From Tropicibacter sp. Alg240-R139 (GTDB taxonomy: Bacteria; Pseudomonadota; Alphaproteobacteria; Rhodobacterales; Rhodobacteraceae): a stretch of DNA of 64,000 nucleotides. Below, piece after piece: positions 7,951-15,419 of this stretch (position 1 is the stretch's first letter; each line of letters opens with the position of its first letter). Made by a program: the position numbers and the translations under genes. The stretch lies in contig NZ_UNRA01000001.1 in NCBI RefSeq assembly GCF_900537075.1, positions 1,534,479-1,598,478 on the forward strand, in the 5' to 3' direction. Below the pieces are notes generated by a model. It ran no database searches, had not been told where the DNA came from, and worked only from the letters and a program-made list of their open reading frames with translations.

Positions 7951-8727
7951 TCACCACCGTCCACTGGCCGCAACCCAAGCCAAGTGCAGGCGAGTGCTGA
8001 CCTCACCGAGCGCCAAATCCCCTGCAGCAACGCTTCCGGGATTAGCAATCGCCCGTTTCAACACACTCTCTGCCTGCCATCCCGCCAACAACGCTGCACG
8101 CGCCGGAGCAGATACGGCCCACCGATTGGTCCGCGCCTTGACCAGCCGGTCTAACGCCCTTTCCGCCAACGTTCTCACAGCATTCGGCGTGCCATCAAGC
8201 AACGGTATCCGCCCGCGTGCCTCTAGCTCAGGGATGGCTCGCAACCATCCCGCGATACCGACTGCGTAGGCAAAATCCTGTACGACCTCACCCTCAGCAG
8301 GACCCAGGGCCTGAGCCGCTGCCACCATCAGATTGCCGGAACTGCAAGTGATGTAACGATCGAAATGCCCACCATCCTCGAAAGGATCTTTGTATACATC
8401 CCAACGCCTTACAGAAACATACTCGTCCAAGATTGCTGCCAGATGCGGAGACAGGACACCGGCCAGGGGCGTCACGACTTCATGCCGCCGTACAGGGCCA
8501 CCATCTGCGATTTCCTGCAGGGCGTCCCGCCACCACTGCAGGCGCATTTCAGCGATCATCGGCTCTTGCGTAACCCACGGGGCGCGCGTGACTTCGACGT
8601 TCAGGGCATAGAGCGGAAAGAGCACCGCCCGCGCCGCCACGGGCGCAGCCATCGCCGCGCGAAACCGCTCGGGGTCTGCCTTTTCGACCAGGGCCGCGCA
8701 GGCGTTCAGATCCGCATCAAATTCCAT
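7951..8727 (-). CDS. Squalene/phytoene synthase family protein, NDUFAF6-like
   Basis: 258-aa protein with the trans-isoprenyl synthase fold. MIAEMRLQWWRDALQEIADG near residue 60 matches the family helix, but the first Asp-rich motif of true squalene/phytoene synthases (DxxxD with further Asp) is not intact, and only GHFDRYITCSSGNLMVAAAQALG recalls the second. No carotenoid or hopanoid gene is near. The RLQWWRDAL form is what I associate with the NDUFAF6/Sicily branch, assembly factors of respiratory complex I, rather than with carotenoid enzymes. The fold is confident; an assembly-factor role is inference. It follows cimA on the same strand with a 24-base gap. Confidence 0.75.
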   Translation of the reverse strand: MEFDADLNACAALVEKADPERFRAAMAAPVAARAVLFPLYALNVEVTRAPWVTQEPMIAEMRLQWWRDALQEIADGGPVRRHEVVTPLAGVLSPHLAAILDEYVSVRRWDVYKDPFEDGGHFDRYITCSSGNLMVAAAQALGPAEGEVVQDFAYAVGIAGWLRAIPELEARGRIPLLDGTPNAVRTLAERALDRLVKARTNRWAVSAPARAALLAGWQAESVLKRAIANPGSVAAGDLALGEVSTRLHLAWVAASGRW

Positions 8728-8751
8728 AATCTGCTGCTCCTGCGACGATGC

Positions 8752-10368
8752 TCAACCCGCGACGTCGCGGATCAATTTCCATTGGATCGCGTCCAGCAGC
8801 GCCTCAAACGAGGCGTCAACGATATTTGCACTGACCCCGACAGTCGACCAATGTCGCCCCTGCCCGTCTTCGCTGTCGATAATGACGCGCGTGACGGCCT
8901 CGGTCCCGCCTTGGGTGATCCGTACCTTGAAATCGACCAGCTTCATGTCACTTAAGGCCGCAGAGTACTGCCCCAGATCCTTGGCCAGCGCCTTGGCCAG
9001 CGCGTTCACCGGTCCCCGGTCGCTGCCAGTGTCATCCATGCTTTCGCTGACCGAGAGCTTTTTCTCGCCATCCACCTTCACCACGACAACCGCCTCGGAC
9101 AGGCTGACCATCTTGTTGTATTTGTTCTTGCGCCGCTCGACCGTGACCTTGTAGCGCTTGACCTCAAAGAACCGCGGCAACTGCCCCAACTCTTCGCGCG
9201 CCAACAGCTCGAAGCTCGCCTGCGCGGTGTCATAGGAATACCCTTCGCCTTCGCGCATCTTGATCCGTTCCAGAATGCGGCCCAAGGCGGGGTCGCCCTT
9301 TTCCACGCTCATACCCGCATCCGCCAGACGCTTACGCAGGTTCGACTGTCCGGCCTGGTTCGACATCGGGATGATACGCGCATTACCGACCACGCTGGGG
9401 TCGACGTGTTCATAGGTCGACGGGTCCTTGAGGATCGCGCTCGCATGCAGCCCTGCCTTATGCGCAAAAGCCGAGGCCCCCACGTAAGCCGCCTGTTTCG
9501 ATGGCACCCGGTTCAGGATGTCATCGAGCATCCGGCTGATGCGCGTCAATTCGGCCAGCGCTTCATGGCTCACGCCGATCTCGAACGTGCTGGCATAAGG
9601 CTCCTTCAGCAGCAGCGTCGGGATCAGCGCAGTCAGATTGGCGTTGCCGCAGCGTTCGCCAAGGCCGTTGAGCGTCCCCTGGATCTGCCGCGCGCCTGCG
9701 TCCACCGCTGCCAGCGAGCAGGCCACCGCCTGTTCGGTGTCGTTGTGGGTGTGGATGCCCAGCCGGTCGCCGGGAATTCCGGCGGTGATGACTTCGGACA
9801 CGATCCGGCCCACTTCGGACGGTAATGCACCGCCATTGGTGTCACACAGAACGATCCACCGCGCGCCAGCCTCCAGCGCCGCCTTGCAGACCGAGATCGC
9901 ATATTCGGGGTTGTCCTTGTAGCCGTCAAAGAAATGCTCGGCATCATACAACGCCTCGCGGTCCTGTCCGACGATATGTGCCATGGATGCGGCGACATTG
10001 TCGGTGTTTTCTTCCAACGGAATGCCAAGCGCTTCGGTCACGTGGTAGTCATGCGATTTACCGACCAGACAGACAGCACCCGTGCCCGCGTTCAGCACCG
10101 CCGCCAGCACATCGTCATTGGCGGCTGAGCGGCCCGAGCGTTTGGTCATGCCAAAGGCGGTCAGCATCGAGCGGGTCTTTGGGACCTCGTCAAAAAAGGC
10201 GCTGTCAGTGGGGTTCGCCCCGGGCCAGCCGCCTTCAATGTAGTCAATACCAAGGGAATCGAGCGCCTGTGTAATCTGCACCTTCTCGGCGGTCGAGAAT
10301 TGCACGCCCTGCGTCTGCTGCCCGTCACGCAGGGTGGTGTCATAAAGATAAAGGCGTTCCTTGGTCAT
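8752..10368 (-). CDS. cimA: Citramalate synthase
   Basis: 538-aa DRE-TIM metallolyase condensing acetyl-CoA with pyruvate to (R)-citramalate, an entry to isoleucine synthesis that bypasses threonine. Visible: LYDTTLRDGQQTQGVQFS at the N-terminus (substrate/metal motif), GIHTHNDTEQAVACSLAAVDAGA (the His ligands, HxH), and GTLNGLGERCGNANL (the flexible loop). The C-terminal LeuA dimer regulatory domain covers about residues 400-535, the likely site of isoleucine feedback. The GWPGANPTDSAFF segment and the length favour the CimA branch (TIGR00977 type) over 2-isopropylmalate synthase. It is followed by the phytoene-synthase-like gene. Confidence 0.9.
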   Translation of the reverse strand: MTKERLYLYDTTLRDGQQTQGVQFSTAEKVQITQALDSLGIDYIEGGWPGANPTDSAFFDEVPKTRSMLTAFGMTKRSGRSAANDDVLAAVLNAGTGAVCLVGKSHDYHVTEALGIPLEENTDNVAASMAHIVGQDREALYDAEHFFDGYKDNPEYAISVCKAALEAGARWIVLCDTNGGALPSEVGRIVSEVITAGIPGDRLGIHTHNDTEQAVACSLAAVDAGARQIQGTLNGLGERCGNANLTALIPTLLLKEPYASTFEIGVSHEALAELTRISRMLDDILNRVPSKQAAYVGASAFAHKAGLHASAILKDPSTYEHVDPSVVGNARIIPMSNQAGQSNLRKRLADAGMSVEKGDPALGRILERIKMREGEGYSYDTAQASFELLAREELGQLPRFFEVKRYKVTVERRKNKYNKMVSLSEAVVVVKVDGEKKLSVSESMDDTGSDRGPVNALAKALAKDLGQYSAALSDMKLVDFKVRITQGGTEAVTRVIIDSEDGQGRHWSTVGVSANIVDASFEALLDAIQWKLIRDVAG

Positions 10369-10381
10369 TCTTCTGGCTCTC

Positions 10382-10484
10382 TGGCTAGATCGGGCAGTGC
10401 CCGGCCGCGGGTGGGTGCAAAGCGCCCGCCCATGGGGGCGGTCGGGCGCTGCCCGGGCTAGCCCGGGCGGGACAGTGGCTAGAT
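10382..10484. repeat. GC-rich palindromic block flanked by 9-bp direct repeats
   Basis: The cysS-cimA gap is an 85-bp GC-rich block bounded by the direct repeat TGGCTAGAT (10382-10390 and 10476-10484); the right copy includes the cysS stop codon. Inside are the perfect palindrome GCCCGGGCTAGCCCGGGC (10451-10468) and the stem CGCCC-ATGG-GGGCG (10427-10440). It could be a terminator cluster or a small inserted element with a target duplication. Confidence 0.55.
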
Positions 10485-12026
10485 GTTCTCCAGTTTCGAA
10501 GAATCAAAATCTGAAGCGGGAACTAGCTCAACAGAATCTCGACTCATCCTCACCTCCAAGCCTGCGTTAACAAGCACTGATTTGAAATCATCCAACTCTG
10601 AAAAGTTCTTTGTTTGCATTGCATCAGATCGTAGTTCTTGAAAACGCAGAGCCAGCTCAACAAGCGTTTCGGCAATTCGTTCAGAAACGTTGTCGGAAAC
10701 TTCTAACCCAACGTTTGCCCCAATGTTGCTCCCAAGCGTAGTCATATGAAACTGCTGGAACTTCTCAACAATTCTCTCGGGAGCGAAACCCAAAATCTCT
10801 AACGCCGCCGCCAGCTCGGAAATTTGAGCATTCTTTAAGTACTTTCGGACGTGAGTAATCGCGAGCGGCGTATTCAGATCGTCCGCAAGTGCACTCAAAA
10901 ACTCTTGAGGTAGTTCACCAAAGGATTGATTGGGCCGGTTTTTTTCAAGTCCCGGACGACCAAGAACTTGAGCTATTTTGGTAAGCGTCTGTCGTGCCTC
11001 CTTTGCCTTCTTCTCAGTCCAATCCATCGGCTTGCGATAGTGGGTCTGCAAAAACACAAAGCGGATCACCTCACCCGGCACGCCCTGATCCAACAGGTCG
11101 CGGACGGTGAAGAAGTTGCCAAGCGACTTGGACATCTTTTTGCCCTCGACCTGCAGCATCTCGTTGTGCAGCCAGTAGTTAGCGAAAGTATCGTCTCCAT
11201 GCGCGCAGCAGCTTTGCGCAATCTCGTTTTCGTGGTGCGGGAACATCAAGTCATTACCGCCCCCATGAATGTCGAAAGTATGGGGCTTAGCCAATGCCGC
11301 TTCTGAAAGAAGGCCCCGTTCAAGCGGCTGTTTCCACAGTAGATCTTCGGCCATAGCCGAGCATTCGATGTGCCAGCCCGGACGGCCCCGGCCCCAAGGG
11401 CTGTCCCAACCGGGCTGTTCATCGGTCGACGGTTTCCACAGCACAAAGTCCATCGGGTTCTTTTTATACGGCGCGACTTCGACCCGCGCGCCTGCGATCA
11501 TGTCATCGACCGAGCGGCCCGAAAGTTTGCCGTAATGTTCTTTCCATGAATCCACGGCAAACAGCACGTGCCCCTCGGCAGCATAGGCATGACCTTTGGC
11601 GATCAGGTCTTCGTTCATCGCAATCATCTGGGCAATGTACTGTGTTGCGCGCGGCATGTGGTTGGGTTCCATCGCCCCCAACGCGCCCATATCCTTTAGA
11701 TACCAATCAATGGTCTCTTCGGTTCGTTCGCGCACCAACTCTTCTAATGTGCCCGCGGCTCCGGCCTCTTTGCGGGTCTGGGCAGTGGCGTTGATCTTGT
11801 CGTCCACGTCGGTGAAGTTGCGCACGTATTTGACGTGTTCCGCGCCAAAAACATGACGCAGCAAACGATAGAGTACGTCAAACACCACCACGGGACGTGC
11901 GTTGCCCAGATGGGCGCGGTCATAGACAGTGGGCCCACAGACATACATCCGCACGTTTTCAGGATCGATCGGAACAAAATCCTCTTTTGTCCGGCTCTTG
12001 GTGTTGTGCAGTTTGATCGTCGTCAT
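10479..12026 (-). CDS. cysS: Cysteine--tRNA ligase
   Basis: 515-aa class I aminoacyl-tRNA synthetase charging tRNA-Cys. N-terminal [18 protein letters not shown] contains the HIGH-equivalent HLGN and the first zinc Cys; [27 protein letters not shown] and KMSKSLGN supply the remaining zinc ligands and the KMSKS loop. The length is greater than the common ~460 aa. The first two thirds are GC-rich, but from about 11,000 to the stop the DNA becomes much poorer in GC (one line hand-counted 37% against 68% in the core) and the residues are unusual for the strain (many Ser, Asn and Lys). This indicates a divergent or imported 3' portion. The enzyme core is intact and should be functional. Confidence 0.93.
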   Translation of the reverse strand: MTTIKLHNTKSRTKEDFVPIDPENVRMYVCGPTVYDRAHLGNARPVVVFDVLYRLLRHVFGAEHVKYVRNFTDVDDKINATAQTRKEAGAAGTLEELVRERTEETIDWYLKDMGALGAMEPNHMPRATQYIAQMIAMNEDLIAKGHAYAAEGHVLFAVDSWKEHYGKLSGRSVDDMIAGARVEVAPYKKNPMDFVLWKPSTDEQPGWDSPWGRGRPGWHIECSAMAEDLLWKQPLERGLLSEAALAKPHTFDIHGGGNDLMFPHHENEIAQSCCAHGDDTFANYWLHNEMLQVEGKKMSKSLGNFFTVRDLLDQGVPGEVIRFVFLQTHYRKPMDWTEKKAKEARQTLTKIAQVLGRPGLEKNRPNQSFGELPQEFLSALADDLNTPLAITHVRKYLKNAQISELAAALEILGFAPERIVEKFQQFHMTTLGSNIGANVGLEVSDNVSERIAETLVELALRFQELRSDAMQTKNFSELDDFKSVLVNAGLEVRMSRDSVELVPASDFDSSKLENI

Positions 12027-12252
12027 GTCTTTGATCCTCAGGAACAGGCTCGGGTCACCACAGGGCGCTTATGGCCGCGGGCTTAGCAAGTTGTCTTGTA
12101 AATGAAAACGAAAGAAACCAGCCCGCGACGATGTCAGCAGGTAATGCAGCAGATAATGATGCAAATGGTCTGGTTCATGTGTCCCGCATAACATGGCCCG
12201 ATCAATCCGCCAAGTCTTGAGTGAACGTCTTCCTTAAGTCACACTGCCGAAC

Positions 12253-12597
12253 ATGAGCCGAGAGATCGTCAATGCCATCTGTGAACCCTTTCCCGGAGCC
12301 GAACTGTCGGACCCCTGGGGTGGTGGTCATGATGCGTGGAAGGTGGGCGGCAAGATGTTTGCTTGTGTGGGCTCGATGGGCGACGGGGTTTCGGTCAAGA
12401 CACCTGACATCGAGACGGCGCAGATGCTGATCGAGGCCGGTGTCGGCGTGAAAGCCCCCTATTTCCACCGCAGCTGGATCAGGTTGCCGTGGGACACGGA
12501 CGCGGACGAAATGCGCCACCGTCTTGAGGCGAGCTATGACATTGTGCGGTCCGGGTTGACCAAAAAGCTGCAGGCGACCCTGGCACCCCGCGCCTGA
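12253..12597 (+). CDS. MmcQ/YjbR family protein
   Basis: 114-aa protein of the MmcQ/YjbR (CyaY-like fold) family, annotated as DNA-binding in several genomes but of unproven function. Conserved features are the N-terminal PFPGAELSDPWGGGHDAWKVGGKMFACVG, with the aromatic/glycine strand that defines the family, the VSVKTPDIETAQML stretch, and the RSWIRLP strand before the C-terminal helix. It is a stand-alone small protein. The 226-base gap upstream to cysS shows no further gene, and no cofactor or catalytic motif is visible. Confidence 0.8.
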   Translation: MSREIVNAICEPFPGAELSDPWGGGHDAWKVGGKMFACVGSMGDGVSVKTPDIETAQMLIEAGVGVKAPYFHRSWIRLPWDTDADEMRHRLEASYDIVRSGLTKKLQATLAPRA

Positions 12598-12725
12598 CGT
12601 ACGGCTATTCGCAGATGCAGAAAATCAACCTGCATTTGGCGTGTGCTAAGCGTGCACACCCCGTGCACCGCCACCACGTAGAAACACGAGCGCGCGCCAG
12701 TGCGTTGCATCCAAACTCTTCCGTA

Positions 12726-12756
12726 TTGACCTCAACCCGACTTGAGGCACTAGGCT
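12726..12756 (+). promoter_or_regulatory. SoxR-type promoter of the VOC gene
   Basis: A -35 TTGACC and a -10 TAGGCT are separated by 19 bp, the overlong spacer typical of MerR-family activation. The spacer region holds CCTCAACCCGACTTGAGG (12730-12747), an 18-bp inverted repeat of the same length and outer arms as the SoxR box CCTCAAGTTAACTTGAGG. The sequence pattern is seen; redox control by SoxR is inferred. Confidence 0.65.
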
Positions 12757-12793
12757 CCTTCCACCTGCCCGAATTCACCATCAAGGAGCGATC

Positions 12794-13171
12794 ATGAAAT
12801 TCACCACCGCTGGCGTGATCCTTTTCACCCACAACTACGACGCCTGCGTCGACTTCTATGGCCGCGTGCTTGGGCTGGACATGTCGCATCGCATAGATCG
12901 GGCTGGCGAGCAGCTCACGACCTTTCGGCTGGGGGATACCTATCTGATGGTGGAAGAGGGTGGTGTTGGATCTGCACACGCAAAGACGATTGGCCAAAAC
13001 CCAACGAAATTCCGGTTTAACGTTCCAGATGTCGCAGTGTCCGTGCAGGAGCTGAAGGATCGGGGGATTACCCCCAAGGTCTGCCACCACGGTTGGGGCA
13101 CCACCGCAGAATTCACCGACCCGGACGGGAACCGCTGTGCACTGCGTTCTGACGATGGGTTTGGAATTTGA
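12794..13171 (+). CDS. VOC (glyoxalase/bleomycin-resistance fold) family protein
   Basis: 125-aa single vicinal-oxygen-chelate domain protein. The two beta-alpha-beta-beta-beta modules are readable: AGVILFTHNYDACVDFYGRVLGLDMSHR at the start and VQELKDRGITPKVCHHGWGTTAEFTDPDGNRCAL at the end. The C-terminal FTDPDGN is the family signature and places the metal-ligand Glu in the expected strand. An AAGGAG ribosome-binding site precedes the ATG. The substrate is unknown; members detoxify methylglyoxal, bind antibiotics or cleave aromatics. The SoxR-type promoter just upstream suggests induction by redox-cycling compounds, which would suit a drug-binding or detoxifying role. Confidence 0.85.
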   Translation: MKFTTAGVILFTHNYDACVDFYGRVLGLDMSHRIDRAGEQLTTFRLGDTYLMVEEGGVGSAHAKTIGQNPTKFRFNVPDVAVSVQELKDRGITPKVCHHGWGTTAEFTDPDGNRCALRSDDGFGI

Positions 13172-13251
13172 GCCGACCCTGGCAGAACTGGAATTGACAA
13201 ATCAGCGCGGCTCTGCCCCTCTCCGCCGGTGGCCAGTTGAGGGAGACAAAC

Positions 13252-14439
13252 ATGCAGCTGTCGCATCGCATCACACATTTGACCGGCGGAGGGTCGGACG
13301 GCTGGGACGTGTTTTATCGTGCCCGCCGGATGAAGGCCGAGGGCGTTCCGGTTACCGAGCTCACCATCGGCGAGCATGACATAGGCACGCACGCGTCGAT
13401 TCTGGCGGCGATGAATGCGTCGGCCAAAGGCGGCCATACAGGTTATGCCATGGTGCCCGGTGTGGCCTCGTTGCGCGAAACCGTTGCGAAACGGATCGAA
13501 GAACAGACCGGCGTGCCGACCACAGCCGACAACGTGATGATCACCCCCGGTGGCCAGGCCGCGTTGTTTGCGGCCCACGCCGCGACCTGCAATGCTGGCG
13601 ATACTGCGCTTTATCTTGATCCCTACTACGCGACCTATCCCGGCACGATCCGGGGTGTGGGTGCTGTCGCCAAGGCGGTTCAAACCCATGCCGAAGACGC
13701 ATTCCAACCCCGTGCAGCAGACATCGACGCCGCAGCTGAAGGCGCAGTATCTCTACTGATCAATTCGCCCAACAACCCCACCGGCGTTGTCTATTCCCGC
13801 CAAACGCTGGACGGGATCGCCGAAGTCTGCAAGGCGCGCGATCTGTGGCTGATTTCAGACGAGGTCTATGACACGCAAGTGTGGGAGGGCGAGCACATCT
13901 CGCCCCGCGCGCTGCCCGGCATGGCTGAACGCACGTTGGTGGTTGGCTCGATGTCGAAATCACACGCCATGACCGGTTCGCGCTGCGGCTGGATCGTAGG
14001 TCCGACCGAGGTGATCACTCATCTGATCAACCTGGCAACCCATACGACTTATGGCGTGCCCGGGTTCATTCAGGACGCTGCTGATTTTGCACTGAACGCG
14101 GGGGACGAGCTGGAAGCCGAAGTCGCCGCCCCATTCCGCCGCCGCAGGCTGTTGGCCAAGGACATCTTGGCCGGACAGAACACGATCAGCCTGGTGCCCG
14201 CGCAAGGCGCGATGTATCTGATGTTGGATGTCCGAGCGACGGGTATGAGCGGCGAAGACTTCGCCAATGCCTTGCTGGATGCCCACCACATTGCCGTCAT
14301 GCCCGGCGAGAGTTTTGGTCAGGCTGCGGCCGGTCACATCCGGGTGGCGATGACGATCGCAGACGAGGAATTTGCCAAGGCGTTGCAAACGCTGTGTGCC
14401 TTTGCAACCGAGCGGGCCAACACGGTGGCCGCCCAGTAG
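13252..14439 (+). CDS. PLP-dependent class I/II aminotransferase, AruH-like
   Basis: 395-aa fold-type I aminotransferase. The PLP lysine is in VGSMSKSHAMTGSRCGW near residue 240; LINSPNNPTGVVYS and WLISDEVYDTQVWEGEHISP supply the Asn and Asp contacts, and GHIRVAM the substrate-carboxylate Arg. The run ISPRALPGMAERTLVVGSMS and the overall length closely recall arginine:pyruvate transaminase AruH of pseudomonads, but the best substrate cannot be proven by eye. ATG 13252 is chosen because GAGGGAG precedes it; the TTG at 13237 is an unlikely start. The link with the arginine operon at the left edge of the window is suggestive only. Confidence 0.85.
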   Translation: MQLSHRITHLTGGGSDGWDVFYRARRMKAEGVPVTELTIGEHDIGTHASILAAMNASAKGGHTGYAMVPGVASLRETVAKRIEEQTGVPTTADNVMITPGGQAALFAAHAATCNAGDTALYLDPYYATYPGTIRGVGAVAKAVQTHAEDAFQPRAADIDAAAEGAVSLLINSPNNPTGVVYSRQTLDGIAEVCKARDLWLISDEVYDTQVWEGEHISPRALPGMAERTLVVGSMSKSHAMTGSRCGWIVGPTEVITHLINLATHTTYGVPGFIQDAADFALNAGDELEAEVAAPFRRRRLLAKDILAGQNTISLVPAQGAMYLMLDVRATGMSGEDFANALLDAHHIAVMPGESFGQAAAGHIRVAMTIADEEFAKALQTLCAFATERANTVAAQ

Positions 14440-14445
14440 CGAAAA

Positions 14446-14472
14446 CCGGCGCGGTGGACATCGCCGCGCCGG
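14446..14472. terminator. Hairpin between convergent genes
   Basis: Perfect 9-bp stem CCGGCGCGG / CCGCGCCGG with a 9-base loop, directly after the aminotransferase stop and before the barrel-protein stop on the other strand. There is no T-run, so it may be a Rho-assisted or RNA-protecting terminator. Confidence 0.5.
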
Positions 14473-14494
14473 GGTACTCGTTACGCTGAAAACT

Positions 14495-15013
14495 CTAGAA
14501 CCGGAACGAGGCGCGCAGATTCACGGACGCCGAATCCAGATCCGATGTCGAGCTGCTCACATTGCTGAACTTGTGCTGCAAAACCTCACCGCTCACGGTG
14601 AACTGCTCGGTCACCTGATAAGCAACACCCAGACCGTAGACATAGCCGTTTTCGTTTCCCAGCGACGTATAGGCGCGCGAGGCCCCCACCACGGCATAGC
14701 CAAGCGCGGGGCCGAAGTCATAACCGCCCTTCAGTTTAAGGTTGGCCACATTGTCGACCGTGCCTCCACCTGCTGGCAGGCCAAGGTCAAAGCGAGTGAC
14801 CTCTAATTCGCTACCAACGACGAAATCACCAAAGTCATAGTCATAGCCGATGTGACCGCCAAAGGTAGTCTCTTTGCCATCGGCTGCGCCAGGTCCGTCA
14901 ACATCGGCATGTCCGATGCTGAAACCGGCATAAGGCCCAGTCCAATCCGCGGCCATGGCGGCAGGCGCGCCAAGCAGCGCGACTGAGGTTACTGCAGGAA
15001 CCAAGAGTTTCAT
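14495..15013 (-). CDS. Outer-membrane beta-barrel protein
   Basis: 172-aa precursor: a signal peptide of about 22 residues (MKLLVPAVTSVALLGAPAAMA, cleavage before ADWTG) followed by alternating amphipathic strands with glycine and aromatic residues (WTGPYAGFSIGHADVD, FGGHIGYDYDFGDFVVGSELE) and ending in VNLRASFRF. The terminal Phe is the usual BAM recognition signal. Length and strand pattern fit an eight-stranded OmpA-like/Opacity-type barrel (OMP_b-brl). No peptidoglycan-binding domain is present. Start 15013 is chosen because it begins the signal peptide. The long 5' leader contains strong inverted repeats, so post-transcriptional control is possible. Confidence 0.85.
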   Translation of the reverse strand: MKLLVPAVTSVALLGAPAAMAADWTGPYAGFSIGHADVDGPGAADGKETTFGGHIGYDYDFGDFVVGSELEVTRFDLGLPAGGGTVDNVANLKLKGGYDFGPALGYAVVGASRAYTSLGNENGYVYGLGVAYQVTEQFTVSGEVLQHKFSNVSSSTSDLDSASVNLRASFRF

Positions 15014-15419
15014 TTTACACTCCAATCTTCTTTGCACACCGCACGGGGATTACCGTTTAACAGCATACCTTTGCACCAATCCCCGTGCCGTGTGACAGTG
15101 AGATGGAAACGGATTCCAACTGCTTCAAGACGACTGACAGAAAGCGTGCAAGGTGCCGCGCAATTCCCGCAGGTTTTCGCGCATCGGGCGAAAACCTGCC
15201 CAAAATCACCGCTTTCAGCGTCGCAAATAGGACAGATCAGCCATGCACCTCTTGAAAAAATGGACCGAAGTTTAGGGGAGAGCCATGCAAGCAGAACAGA
15301 GTAAAATCTGTCTGGTGAGCCGCACCATTGGTGCGGATCGTGGCCGTGCCGCGCGGGGACGACCGGACCCGAGTTGATCTGAAGCAAAACTCCAGTCAAC
15401 TCACATCGGACCAAATGAC
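15014..15419. other. Structured 406-bp gap between omp and mttB-like genes
   Basis: No convincing long gene. It holds three inverted repeats: GCACGGGGATT / AATCCCCGTGC (15041-15051 and 15078-15088); GCAGGTTTTCGC / GCGAAAACCTGC (15169-15180 and 15188-15199); and the hairpin CCGCACC-ATT-GGTGCGG (15320-15336). It should contain the promoters of both divergent genes. Confidence 0.6.
15285..15377 (+). CDS. Possible 30-aa leader ORF before the mttB-like gene
   Basis: A 30-codon frame begins MQAEQSKICLVSRTIGADRG and starts four bases after a strong AGGGGAGA ribosome-binding site, better than the site of the following methyltransferase gene, whose start is 42 bases beyond the TGA. A 7-bp hairpin lies inside it. 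It may be a translated leader or a chance frame. No homologue is recognised. Confidence 0.25.
   Translation: MQAEQSKICLVSRTIGADRGRAARGRPDPS

Noticed and set aside
15010..15414. 134-aa minus frame with several Cys before the omp gene
   Set aside because: The Cys pattern (CPIC, CGNC) is irregular, the frame overlaps perfect inverted repeats and the omp leader, and no start with a ribosome-binding site is seen.
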